Positions 14,635 through 22,404 of a stretch of 64,000 nt of DNA are shown here, piece by piece. The DNA is from Syntrophopropionicum propionicicum_A. Lineage in GTDB: Bacteria; Bacillota; Desulfotomaculia; Desulfotomaculales; Pelotomaculaceae. How positions within the stretch are numbered: the stretch's first letter is position 1; every line of letters starts with the position of its first letter. Below the pieces are notes generated by a model. It was given only the letters and a program-made list of their open reading frames with translations. It was not told where the DNA came from and ran no database searches. The position numbers and the translations under genes are program-made. The DNA is taken from NCBI RefSeq assembly GCF_048984525.1, contig NZ_JBMGJC010000002.1, forward strand, positions 209,608-273,607, given 5' to 3'.

Positions 14635-15447
14635 ATGCGTATGTGTTGGGATTCAAAAAAAGACAAAGAATTAATCTCTCTCGTGAAGAACAGCGCAACC
14701 CGTACCCAGGGTTGCCGACTTATGGCAGAAAAACATGGGGCTACACTTAAGTCTGTTACAAAAAGGCTTGAGAGGATACTCCAGGAAAATCCTTGTCTCG
14801 CCAAAAAACTGTCTTCGACAAAGCGTCGGTCTAGAAATCGGGCAAAATCAGCTTCCAAAATTCTAGGAGACAGCGGTAAGATATGCGAGCTTTTAACCCA
14901 GATCGAGGAATGTGGCTCGAGAATCAGGGGTATGAAAACCTTTGCTGAAAACAACGGCGTAAAGCTTTCCGGAGTAAAGAACGTTTTTTACAGCAAAATC
15001 CTAACCCCCGAGCTTAACCAGCGCCTGCCTCTGGGGGTACAGCAAAAGCCAAAAACAAAACCCGTTGTTAAGCAGACAGACAAGACAATAACAATTGAAC
15101 AGGCAATCATTGACACCGTTAAGGCAAAAAAGGAATTACCCTTAAAGAAAGAAGACATCCAGGTGGCGGCGGAAAAAGCCGGTGTGCATTACCACACCGC
15201 ACTTGGTGTTTGGGGCAAAATGAACGCCAAAGAACTAGCAATAGCGCAGAACACAGGCGTCACAATCGCCCAGGTATTGGAACTGTACGATATCATCAAC
15301 GAGCAAAAAGAAAAAATTGCTAAACTGGAAAGCCTGCTCAGTGCGAGCCGCAGGGTCAGCCTGTGTGCCATTGAGATGTTAGCCAATAAGAATAAGACCA
15401 AAAACAAGAAATTCTTGGTTGCTCTCGGTCAAAAGAAAGCAATCTAA
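14635..15447 (+). CDS. Protein with repeated SANT/HTH-like domains
   Basis: 270 residues, ATG after GGAAAGGAG; the frame is open to 14596 but that part is leader. Two copies of one helical domain lie at about 4-60 and 75-130, and the second resembles the single-domain protein at 3112. A third HTH-like unit (VAAEKAGVHYHTALGVW) is at about 180-200, followed by a coiled coil (about 220-245). Basic overall. Likely a DNA-binding protein of the element; the domain identity is inferred from helix patterns. Confidence 0.5.
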   Translation: MRMCWDSKKDKELISLVKNSATRTQGCRLMAEKHGATLKSVTKRLERILQENPCLAKKLSSTKRRSRNRAKSASKILGDSGKICELLTQIEECGSRIRGMKTFAENNGVKLSGVKNVFYSKILTPELNQRLPLGVQQKPKTKPVVKQTDKTITIEQAIIDTVKAKKELPLKKEDIQVAAEKAGVHYHTALGVWGKMNAKELAIAQNTGVTIAQVLELYDIINEQKEKIAKLESLLSASRRVSLCAIEMLANKNKTKNKKFLVALGQKKAI

Positions 15448-15532
15448 AGTAAGCGGAGGATAGGCCCCAAGTGGGCTGTCCTTCATCTAACAAGGGCACT
15501 ATTCAGACAACTAAATAAGAATTCAACTTCCT

Positions 15533-15587
15533 CGCAACCTGCGGGGGCAAAATAATTGCCCCCGTCAAGGGGGCGAAGGGGGATAAT
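15533..15587 (+). promoter_or_regulatory. Three-arm G-rich leader of the small membrane peptide
   Basis: GCGGGGGCAA pairs with TTGCCCCCG over an AATAA loop; the C-rich arm can pair instead with the downstream GGGGGC. The ribosome-binding GGGGG run lies directly after. Confidence 0.4.
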
Positions 15588-15590
15588 AAT

Positions 15591-15722
15591 ATGCCAAAAA
15601 CAAACGCGCTCATGGGTTATGGACTTTTAGTCACGGCGGTAACAATTGCAGTCATCATACTGGGATCAGTAATTGGCAAAGCCGTCGGCACAGCTTTTGG
15701 CCGTATATCCGGCGTATTGTAA
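15591..15722 (+). CDS. Small single-pass membrane peptide
   Basis: 43 residues. One hydrophobic segment (about 10-27, LLVTAVTIAVIILGSVIG) is flanked by a short polar N-terminus and a Gly-rich tail. ATG follows AAGGGGGATAATA. No family recognised. The combination of a good start, a structured leader and a clean membrane segment makes it likely to be real. Confidence 0.55.
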   Translation: MPKTNALMGYGLLVTAVTIAVIILGSVIGKAVGTAFGRISGVL

Positions 15723-15894
15723 ACCGAAAACAAAGGGGTTTATCGTCAACGGTCCGTAAGACCCCCGGATTCATCCGTGGGGATATAAGGAGCATCGGGC
15801 GTTAGCCCGATAAACCTGCAAACACTTGTTCCTATAAAAGGTGATGAGCAATATGTAATCCTCACAAATTCATGATTTTTTAAGGAGGAAAACA
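15723..15894 (+). promoter_or_regulatory. Hairpin-rich leader before the ycf35-like gene
   Basis: No gene seen. CCCCCGGAT/ATCCGTGGGG and ATCGGGC-GTTA-GCCCGAT form two consecutive stems (about 15762-15812), followed by an unstructured A/T-rich stretch and AAGGAGG. Confidence 0.35.
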
Positions 15895-16269
15895 ATGTCC
15901 CACTTCACAACAGTTAAAACTCAAATTAAAGAATTGACCCTGTTAAAGGCGGCGATGAAAGCTCTTAACCTTCAGATGGTAGAGCGCCAAACAGTTAACG
16001 GCTACATGGGCAACAAGACTACTGCTGATGCCGTATGGCAGGTTAGCGACAATTATGATGTCGGTGCCATTAAAAACGCTGACGGCACATTTGATTTAGT
16101 TGGCGACTGGTGGGGAACCAGTATGACAATCCCGATGCTTGAGCAAAAGATCCCGCAGGAGTATGCGGTTCAAAATGTCCTTCGAAGGGCAAAGCTCATG
16201 GGTCATCAGGTTGCAAAAGAGAATCGTAAAGACGGCTCTGTGCGCCTGGTGGTAAGAACGGGGGTGTAA
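15895..16269 (+). CDS. DUF1257 / Ycf35-like protein
   Basis: 124 residues. MSHFTTVKTQIKELTLLKAAMKAL is the typical opening of the DUF1257 (Ycf35) family, and the length fits. In many bacteria and plastids this gene sits with DUF2997, a ferredoxin-like protein and a Ycf46-like AAA ATPase, exactly the order found here. The biochemical role of the family is not established. ATG follows TAAGGAGG. Confidence 0.8.
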   Translation: MSHFTTVKTQIKELTLLKAAMKALNLQMVERQTVNGYMGNKTTADAVWQVSDNYDVGAIKNADGTFDLVGDWWGTSMTIPMLEQKIPQEYAVQNVLRRAKLMGHQVAKENRKDGSVRLVVRTGV

Positions 16270-16271
16270 TA

Positions 16272-16469
16272 ATGGAACTTCATATCACAGTCAATCTTGA
16301 CGGCACAGTGGAAATTGATGCCGTGGGATACAGCGGAACCAAGTGCCTTGAAGCCTCTCAGCCCTATGAGAAAGACTTGGGGATAGCGGAAGTCAGAAAG
16401 AAAAAGCCTGAACTGCTGTCAGAAGGAGGTTCTGTGGCGAATGCAGCAAGAAATAGAGTTAATTATTAA
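16272..16469 (+). CDS. DUF2997-like small protein
   Basis: 65 residues, starting 2 bp after the DUF1257 stop. MELHITVNLDGTVEIDAVGYSGTKCLEAS matches the DUF2997 pattern, a beta-hairpin followed by a conserved G-x-K/A-C segment. The family is almost always found beside DUF1257. It overlaps the start of the next small gene. Function unknown. Confidence 0.75.
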   Translation: MELHITVNLDGTVEIDAVGYSGTKCLEASQPYEKDLGIAEVRKKKPELLSEGGSVANAARNRVNY

Positions 16470-16617
16470 CGGCGACACTGTTGAGTCGCCCTGGTGGAGC
16501 AGAGAGATGTCGGAGTACATGTGCCTGCTCTGCGGTAAAGAATGCGATAAAAATGAGCTAAATAAAAACGAACTACAGGTAAGGGTTTGCTTAAACGCAA
16601 ACCCTTTCTGCGGCTAA
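16441..16617 (+). CDS. Small Cys-rich protein in the ycf35 cassette
   Basis: 58 residues, ATG at 16441 overlapping the DUF2997 gene by 29 bp, with AGAAGGAGGT 13 bp upstream. It contains CLLCGKEC and further Cys at VRVCLNANPFC, so it is likely a zinc or iron-sulphur protein. It occupies the position where related cassettes carry a ferredoxin. A hairpin GGGTTTGC/GCAAACCC overlaps its 3' end. Confidence 0.6.
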   Translation: MQQEIELIINGDTVESPWWSREMSEYMCLLCGKECDKNELNKNELQVRVCLNANPFCG

Positions 16618-16633
16618 AAAGGATGTGATTTGT

Positions 16634-18304
16634 ATGTGGTATCAGGAGATCGTAAACAAGTGGCTTGCCAGAATCGCCCATGTCTTCGTTGTCTATGGCA
16701 ACACTGGCGACACGGTGGACGGAGTAAATACCGTACAGACATACCTCAGTGAAAAATCCGGATTATGCCTCCAAAGAGATGTGGTGATCAAATATGACCG
16801 CAGTAGAGGGATAACCTTTCCTCTCGCCTCTCACAGAGAAATATTTTTTAAGAGCCTGGGTATGGAGGTTCCCGAAGACGATGACCTTCTCCCGCGTGAA
16901 CCCGCCGGCGCGCTTCGCCTGATTGAGAGAGTCCTTCTTCAAACGAAAGAGGGGCCGAACAACACGCGCGTGCCTTTAGCAGCAGCGATAATATCGTTCG
17001 CTGAGACAGTTATGCCTTCCACTGACTTATCTTCAATGTCTGGTGAGGACAGGACTGTTTTAGTCACCCTGCAAAGGTGGGCCAGGGAACCGGAGTTCAT
17101 CGACATCGGCCCGCCGGTGTTCTTAATAACTGAAAACATCGGCGACATACACCCCTGTTTACGGGGAGCGTCTTCCAGAATTGAGGCGGTGCATATACCG
17201 TACCCCAATATGGAAGAACGCCTGAAGTATATCAAGGAGATATGTGAAATTAACGGTGTGGCCATCAAGGATATCAACCGGGCGGCAGCGATGACCGCTG
17301 GTTTAAAACGTATCCACATAGAGGACATAGTCCTTCGAGCGAGATTGGAAGAAAGAGTAGTAGACAGCGATCTTATCAAAGCCCGTAAAGACGAAATCGT
17401 CAGGGCTGAATTCGGGGAAGTGCTGGAGCTCTTAGATCCTGAAATGGGGTTTGAGGCAATCGGCGGGATGGATTATGTGAAGGACTTCTTTCGCAGAAAC
17501 ATCATCAACCCGATTAAAGCAGGCAACCTTCGCAGGGTTCCCATGGGTGTCCTTCTGCCGGGTCCTCCCGGAACAGGCAAAACACTCCTCGCCCAGGTTG
17601 TTGCAAAGGAAAGCTCGCTGAACTGCGCGGCTCTGAACCTTTCGAAGATATTCAACATGTATGTTGGCAGTTCTGAAAGGAACCTCGACAAAGCCCTCGC
17701 CTGTCTGGATGCCCTGGCTCCGTGCCTGGTAATCTGCGACGAGCTGGATCAGAGCGGACTGAGTCGTGAGAACTCTGGTGACTCTGGGGTGTCGAACAGG
17801 CTCTTTAAAAGACTGCTAGAATATATGTCCGATACCAGCCACCGAGGTAAAGTAGTATTTCTTGGACTCACCAACAGGCCGGATTTGATGGACGCTGCGT
17901 TAAAGCGCCCGGGCCGGTTCGACAGGAAAATTCCCGTCCTTCCCCCGGACGAAAAAGAACGGAAATCGATTTTCGAGGTGATGTTTAAGAAATATAGAAT
18001 TGACTGCGAAGCTGATATAAACCTGGCGGCGAATCAAACGGACGGCTATACCGGCGCCGAAATCGAGGCACTGGTCTTAAAGTCGCTGGAAGTAGCTGAA
18101 GACGACGAGTGTCAAGAGGTGACTGACAGCCACCTGGCACACGCCCTGAAGGTTTACATTCCGACAACAAGAGACATACAGGCGCAGGTGAAACTTGCCC
18201 TGGCTGAGTGCAACGATAAAGATTTGCTACCGCCGGCATACAAGCACATGCTGGACGAACGCAAAAAATCAACACCCTCACCCAGAACGGTCAGGGAACT
18301 GTAA
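16634..18304 (+). CDS. Ycf46-like AAA+ ATPase
   Basis: 556 residues from ATG 16634 (a GTG at 16625 is an alternative). The N-terminal 250 residues match the degenerate first half of Ycf46-type ATPases. The C-terminal AAA module has Walker A GPPGTGKT (about 311), Walker B LVICDELD (about 365), and NRPDLMDAALKRPGRFDRK with the arginine finger, typical of FtsH/SpoVK-class AAA proteins. It completes the Ycf35, DUF2997, Cys-rich and Ycf46 cassette. These proteins are expected to remodel another protein; the target is unknown. Confidence 0.8.
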   Translation: MWYQEIVNKWLARIAHVFVVYGNTGDTVDGVNTVQTYLSEKSGLCLQRDVVIKYDRSRGITFPLASHREIFFKSLGMEVPEDDDLLPREPAGALRLIERVLLQTKEGPNNTRVPLAAAIISFAETVMPSTDLSSMSGEDRTVLVTLQRWAREPEFIDIGPPVFLITENIGDIHPCLRGASSRIEAVHIPYPNMEERLKYIKEICEINGVAIKDINRAAAMTAGLKRIHIEDIVLRARLEERVVDSDLIKARKDEIVRAEFGEVLELLDPEMGFEAIGGMDYVKDFFRRNIINPIKAGNLRRVPMGVLLPGPPGTGKTLLAQVVAKESSLNCAALNLSKIFNMYVGSSERNLDKALACLDALAPCLVICDELDQSGLSRENSGDSGVSNRLFKRLLEYMSDTSHRGKVVFLGLTNRPDLMDAALKRPGRFDRKIPVLPPDEKERKSIFEVMFKKYRIDCEADINLAANQTDGYTGAEIEALVLKSLEVAEDDECQEVTDSHLAHALKVYIPTTRDIQAQVKLALAECNDKDLLPPAYKHMLDERKKSTPSPRTVREL

Positions 18305-18338
18305 GAAAAGGCGGTGTATCCGCCCCTATATCTCTTTA

Positions 18339-18373
18339 AGGAGGTGCAAGGGGCGGCGTGCCGCCCTTTTATT
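18339..18373 (+). promoter_or_regulatory. Shine-Dalgarno separated from ATG by a hairpin
   Basis: AAGGAGGTGC lies about 27 bp before the ATG at 18374, too far for normal initiation. GGGCGGC-GT-GCCGCCC folds between them and would bring the two to a normal distance. The hairpin plus TTTT could also act as a weak terminator. Confidence 0.4.
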
Positions 18374-18574
18374 ATGTTGAAAAAAAAGATAAACGGTCTG
18401 GACTTCCTCTCTTCTGGGCAGGAAGTTCTAATTCGTTTTCATACACCAATCGGAATTAAAGAAGCGAAACTGACCATGACGGAAAACATCGAGAAAGTCG
18501 GTCTTCCGTACCGTGACCGGGACAGACCAATATGGCATGTCGAGGTCAATGATAAAAAGGTCACTTTCGCTTAG
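18374..18574 (+). CDS. Small INGLD-type protein, paralogue of 2893
   Basis: 66 residues from ATG 18374; the frame is open to 18314. INGLDFL and GLPYRDRDRPIWHVEVND are shared with the gene at 2893. It lies in the leader of the large coiled-coil gene, 16 bp upstream. Function unknown. Confidence 0.6.
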   Translation: MLKKKINGLDFLSSGQEVLIRFHTPIGIKEAKLTMTENIEKVGLPYRDRDRPIWHVEVNDKKVTFA

Positions 18575-18590
18575 AAAGAGGTGGAAAACC

Positions 18591-20000
18591 ATGTTAAAAA
18601 CCGAGGCCAAACAAAACAAGGACGAATTCATTGACCGCGTAAATGCGGAATTCGAAGGAGTCGGTGATTGGGAAGAAAAGAAAAGAGAAATAGCTGAACT
18701 CACCGGCGGTGACAGGATATATGTCCAGAGGGACGTACTCGCCACCAAGCTCTGTGAAGAAGGTTATATCTATAAATCCCATATTGGCCGCACAAGATTC
18801 ACAGTAAAACTAAAACCTCAAGATGTGGGGCTTGACCCGGATAACGAGTCCCATAAGGACTTTATCAGCCGTTATCTTGCCCTTGGCAACAAACTTCTGC
18901 TGCCGGCCGAGATTCTCCGCAAGTTGGATCGAATAGATAAGCAGATACGCCGCACCATTGATGAAGAATTTGGTATTCCCACAATGGCTGGGTCTTTTGT
19001 GCCATTTAAGAGCATTGAGGCTATGAAGGAGAAGATAGAAACCCTCAAACAGGATTATTTTGCTGTGAGGGATGAAATCCTCGAAGATTACGAAAGGATC
19101 AAGCAAAATACCGAGCTGGCTTATCAACTGTACGCAATCGAAGCCTACAGGTTGATCAGGAAAGATCCTATGTATGAACCGACGGATGAAGAAATTTCTA
19201 TGTTCGTAAGGTCAACCATGGCATACTTCCCCACGAAAGAGCAGATTTACAGTAGTTTCTATGTAAACCTGTCTGTGGGGACAGTTGAGACAACCGAATT
19301 CCTTGCGGCCCAGGAATCCCGCCTGCGGTTAATCAAAGAGCGGGAGGCTTCCTATAAGGAAGAACTGCGGATAATCGAGCGTAAGCTCACTGAAGACAGC
19401 AGGGTGCAGGAAGAACACGAAAGACAGCGGTTGTTGATTGAGAAAGAGAGAGTTAAAACGAAACTCCTTGAGGAACAGTCGAAACAAAAGGCCATTGAGG
19501 AAGCCATCGCCATAAAACGTGATGAATACCTTCCGAGGATGGAGCAGATGTTTGCTGACTTGGCTGGCGCCGTACACGGCATAATCTTCGATGTGGTCAA
19601 TAAGGTCACCGAGTCTATTAAGCTCAAGGGAAACCTTGAAAGAGGGGACACGATGAACTTAAAGAGCCTGGTAGACAAGGTGAAAAACCTTGCCATCACG
19701 CCCGATCCCGAAGTCGAAGGCTGGATCGGTAAAATTCAGGACATAGCAGACACGCCCTCTCACAAAAGGGATGCCGAAGAGGTTAAAGAAGCCCTCTGCG
19801 TGATACGGGCAGAAGCAGGGAAAGTAATCCTTTCTCTGGGGCGGACGCCCCGCACGCTGAGAGGTGCTGATAAGACAGACATCGTGAATGTCCTCGCCGA
19901 AGAATCCATCCGCACCCGCCAGATAAGGCAGTTAAAGATTGAAGAAACCGACTCGGTGCCGGCACTTGTCCGACAGCCGGGAGAAAGGAGCATATCATAG
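18591..20000 (+). CDS. Large helical protein, possibly DUF3150-like
   Basis: 469 residues from ATG 18591 after AGAGGTGG; the frame is open to 18513 inside the previous gene. Mostly helical, with a long charged coiled coil at about 225-310 and further helices after. The middle (YLALGNKLLLPAEILRKLDRIDKQIRR) recalls DUF3150-type proteins found beside MoxR/VWA pairs on plasmids and phages, but I hold this loosely. It shares its 3' end with the next small gene. Confidence 0.5.
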   Translation: MLKTEAKQNKDEFIDRVNAEFEGVGDWEEKKREIAELTGGDRIYVQRDVLATKLCEEGYIYKSHIGRTRFTVKLKPQDVGLDPDNESHKDFISRYLALGNKLLLPAEILRKLDRIDKQIRRTIDEEFGIPTMAGSFVPFKSIEAMKEKIETLKQDYFAVRDEILEDYERIKQNTELAYQLYAIEAYRLIRKDPMYEPTDEEISMFVRSTMAYFPTKEQIYSSFYVNLSVGTVETTEFLAAQESRLRLIKEREASYKEELRIIERKLTEDSRVQEEHERQRLLIEKERVKTKLLEEQSKQKAIEEAIAIKRDEYLPRMEQMFADLAGAVHGIIFDVVNKVTESIKLKGNLERGDTMNLKSLVDKVKNLAITPDPEVEGWIGKIQDIADTPSHKRDAEEVKEALCVIRAEAGKVILSLGRTPRTLRGADKTDIVNVLAEESIRTRQIRQLKIEETDSVPALVRQPGERSIS

Positions 20001-20194
20001 AGAAAGGTGATTTAACGGTTGTTTTGCAAAACGGAGCAGCCAATAGGATTGACAACGTCAACAATGACAGCGCTAAAACTTTAATAGATGATTTTATTAA
20101 AGGGAAGAAAAAAGTCATTTGCTTGGACGACGGAATAACAAAATCTTTTTGGAGAACAGAAACCATCGCGGGTGTAGTATTTACCCGCAAATAA
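19997..20194 (+). CDS. Small protein with apparent ATA start
   Basis: An open frame of 65 codons with coding character (GDLTVVLQNGAANRIDNV, then KKKVICLDDGITKSF) begins six bases after AAGGAG with ATA-GAG-AAA; no ATG or GTG lies near the beginning, and the first TTG (20024) has no ribosome-binding site. The ATA overlaps the stop TAG of the preceding gene, so initiation may be coupled to its termination. The sequence is predicted beta-rich with no known family. The start is unusual and needs N-terminal evidence. Confidence 0.5.
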   Translation: MEKGDLTVVLQNGAANRIDNVNNDSAKTLIDDFIKGKKKVICLDDGITKSFWRTETIAGVVFTRK

Positions 20195-20204
20195 CTTTCA
20201 CATC

Positions 20205-20296
20205 CCCTCGCTTCTGCGGGGGGACACCCCATGCCTGGGATTGGCTGCGCCTCCCCGTTGGCCCCGGGCGGACCCGAAAGGTGACCGAGACAGCCA
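20205..20296 (+). ncRNA. HDV-like ribozyme, copy 3
   Basis: Predicted cleavage before G20233. P1: GCCTGGG 20233-20239 with CCCGGGC 20263-20269. P2: TGGCTG 20242-20247 with CAGCCA 20291-20296. P3: GCC with GGC around loop TCCCCGTT. P1.1: GG 20270-20271. P4: ACC/GGT. J4/2 ends CCGAGA. Three helices differ in sequence from copies 1 and 2 yet keep pairing, which strongly supports the fold. A CCCC/GGGG-type hairpin precedes it. Confidence 0.85.
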
Positions 20297-20342
20297 TACT
20301 AATAAAGATTAACTTTGTTCTATATTTTTAAAACCAAAAACA

Positions 20343-20367
20343 GTTACCCGAACACGATTTGGGAAAC
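20343..20367 (+). promoter_or_regulatory. CATGATT-type loop hairpin, module 3
   Basis: GTT-A-CCC / GGG-A-AAC stem closing GAACACGATTT. The following stretch (CGAACCTCTGGTAATT and on) is nearly identical to module 1. Confidence 0.6.
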
Positions 20368-20415
20368 ACACTGAGAAAACGAACCTCTGGTAATTTATAT
20401 TGGAGGTAAAAATTA

Positions 20416-20434
20416 AGACCAAATGGTCTTTTTT
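20416..20434 (+). terminator. Terminator, module 3
   Basis: AGACC-AAAT-GGTCT followed by six T, 23 bp before the next gene start. Same stem as module 1 with a different loop. Confidence 0.75.
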
Positions 20435-20456
20435 ATATTTAGAGAGGAGGAACGCC

Positions 20457-20999
20457 TTGATTCTAGCAGTCGTTGGCACCAAAAAGCCTGGTTGCGGAGT
20501 CCGTGAGTTTGTGTTTAAAATACTTCACGGCATACACTCGAAACATCCCGATCTTGAATTGGTTTCAGGCGGATGCAGGGGCATAGATACCTATGCCGCA
20601 CTATACGCCCTTGAAAACAATATAAAGATCACGGTATTTCTACCAGGCGTAATCCAAAACAACCCTTATTTTCGGGAGACACAGTCGGTTCTCAAAAGGT
20701 TGCCAAAGGATTGGGTGATAGAGCAGCCCCAGTACGCTAACGCCAACCTTTTTGTGAACTACAAGCCGTTCTTCGAGCGAAACCTGAAGATTGCCGACTT
20801 TTGCACCCACGGCTTGGGATTCCCCCTTGACGGGGACAGCAGCGGAACAATCTTTACAATTAAACACATTGAGAAATACGGTAAACCAACCAAAGTATAT
20901 TGGGTTATGAGAGAGGAGAATGAAAAATCGCAAGGCCAACTGTGGACGAAGTCTTCATGGAAGTCGCAGAAGTTATTTCCAAACGCTCAACCTGTTTAA
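20457..20999 (+). CDS. SLOG/DprA-like nucleotide-binding protein
   Basis: 180 residues from TTG after AGAGAGGAGG; the frame is open to 20400, across the terminator. ILAVVGTKKPG and SGGCRGIDTYAALYALENNIKITVFLP form the Rossmann-like core of the SLOG superfamily (DprA, LOG, DUF2493-type proteins). These bind nucleotides or nucleotide-derived ligands, and several act in anti-phage signalling. The C-terminal 50 residues are less conserved. It overlaps the deaminase gene by 58 bp. Confidence 0.65.
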   Translation: MILAVVGTKKPGCGVREFVFKILHGIHSKHPDLELVSGGCRGIDTYAALYALENNIKITVFLPGVIQNNPYFRETQSVLKRLPKDWVIEQPQYANANLFVNYKPFFERNLKIADFCTHGLGFPLDGDSSGTIFTIKHIEKYGKPTKVYWVMREENEKSQGQLWTKSSWKSQKLFPNAQPV

Positions 21000-21358
21000 G
21001 GCGGCAGGTGGGAGCTGTGCTGGTCTTGGAAGACCACATCATAGCCACTGGCTACAATGGAGCCCCTAAGAACCTGCCTCACTGCTCTGAGACAGGCTGT
21101 GTAAGGGAAGCACAGAACATCCCCTCTGGACAACGCCATGAGCTTTGTAGAGCTAACCACTCCGAAGCCAACGCAATTATTTTCAGCCATTGCAACACTA
21201 ACGGGTCGGTGCTTTATGTTACCTGTTTCCCGTGTGTGATGTGCGCCAAGATTTTGATTAACGCTGGCGTGAAGAAAGTTATCTACAAAGGCGACTACCC
21301 CGACGAGTTATCCAAAGAAATGCTGGAGTCGTCAGGTGTAACGGTGCAAAAATTCTAA
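20942..21358 (+). CDS. dCMP/cytidine deaminase
   Basis: 138 residues, GTG start inside the previous gene. HSEANAI (H-x-E) and CFPCVMCAK (PCxxC) are the zinc-binding and catalytic motifs of dCMP deaminases; an internal Cys/His cluster is as in ComEB-type enzymes. The reaction turns dCMP into dUMP for thymidylate synthesis, matching the element's RNR and guanylate-kinase-like gene. Confidence 0.85.
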   Translation: MDEVFMEVAEVISKRSTCLRRQVGAVLVLEDHIIATGYNGAPKNLPHCSETGCVREAQNIPSGQRHELCRANHSEANAIIFSHCNTNGSVLYVTCFPCVMCAKILINAGVKKVIYKGDYPDELSKEMLESSGVTVQKF

Positions 21359-21435
21359 ATCGAACGGCCCTCCGGGAACTGCTGCCCGGAAGGGCGCAGT
21401 TTTTCCAGCAGGGCCTCCGAAAGGAGGTTTAAAAA
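21359..21435 (+). promoter_or_regulatory. Structured leader of the methyltransferase gene
   Basis: CCCTCCGGG pairs with CCCGGAAGGG, and GGCCCT near 21366 can also pair with AGGGCC near 21413; CTGCTG and CAGCAG offer another pairing. The ribosome-binding AAAGGAGG follows. The leader of the next gene (22335-22400) is built in the same way. Confidence 0.35.
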
Positions 21436-22332
21436 TTGAACCGAAGGCTTGCAAGAAAATGGTATGACGGGATTGACAGGGCAAAGGAGATACTTGATAT
21501 CTCAAAAGAGCGCGATTTGACGCTGGAAGAAATCGAGGAGTTAAAAACGCTCCATACAGGCTACGGAGGGCTGACCAGTTTTAAATCCGATCAGTTCTTC
21601 ACGCCGGAAGTCGTTACAAGTTTTCTGGTTGACATGGTTGACCCGAAAGACGGCTGGAACGTCCTGGAATTCTCCTGCGGCTGTGGCGCCTTTTTAAATG
21701 CCCTGACACAGAAAAACTCGAATATCAACCTGACAGGCATTGAGTTGTCTTATGACCTGGCGCAAATCGCTTCGCTGTGCTACCCGAAAGCCAATATCAT
21801 CCGCGGCGACGCTCTTGATTATTTGGCTGAGTTCGAAGGCAGGATGAACCTGGTTATTTCAAACCCGCCTTTCGGGATGCCGACGGTAAGGAAGAACTTT
21901 GAAGTTGCAAGAAGGGCTTCAGAGCAATATTTTCTCGAAATGGCAGTGAGGTGTTTGAAGCCCGGCGGTGTTGTTGCATTGATCCTTCCCGAAGGTATAT
22001 TCTGCAACTCGCACACTAAGCCGCTGAGAAAGTGGCTGATGGAGAAGTGCTATTACCTTGGCACGATCTCCCTGCCGATACAGACTTTCTACTTTGCGGG
22101 AACAGGAGTGAAGACCAGCATCATGTTGGCTAAGAAAAAATATCCCGGCCATGAGGCAGGAAATTATCCTGTCTTTATGGCAATCTGCGAAGAAGTAGGC
22201 TGGGACAACAGAGGTAAGCCGACCGGCAAGTGTGATTTGGATAAAATCAGGGAAGCGTATTTCGAGTTAAAGCCAGAACAAGACGCCTATCTGGAGAATT
22301 CTAAAACGGAATTCGATGTAATTAATTTCTAA
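21436..22332 (+). CDS. N6-adenine-type DNA methyltransferase
   Basis: 298 residues, TTG after AAAGGAGG. SAM-binding motif I is LEFSCGCGAFLNAL (about 75) and the catalytic motif IV is NPPFG (about 142). DQFFTPEVVTSFLVDM is typical of HsdM and phage orphan N6-methyltransferases. No restriction gene is adjacent, so it may protect the element's own DNA. Methylation target unknown. Confidence 0.85.
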   Translation: MNRRLARKWYDGIDRAKEILDISKERDLTLEEIEELKTLHTGYGGLTSFKSDQFFTPEVVTSFLVDMVDPKDGWNVLEFSCGCGAFLNALTQKNSNINLTGIELSYDLAQIASLCYPKANIIRGDALDYLAEFEGRMNLVISNPPFGMPTVRKNFEVARRASEQYFLEMAVRCLKPGGVVALILPEGIFCNSHTKPLRKWLMEKCYYLGTISLPIQTFYFAGTGVKTSIMLAKKKYPGHEAGNYPVFMAICEEVGWDNRGKPTGKCDLDKIREAYFELKPEQDAYLENSKTEFDVINF

Positions 22333-22404
22333 AAACAAAGACCCTTCCGGGATTAAACGCCCGGCAGGGCGAACCCGGTGGGCCTCTAAAAAGGAGGTCT
22401 GATT

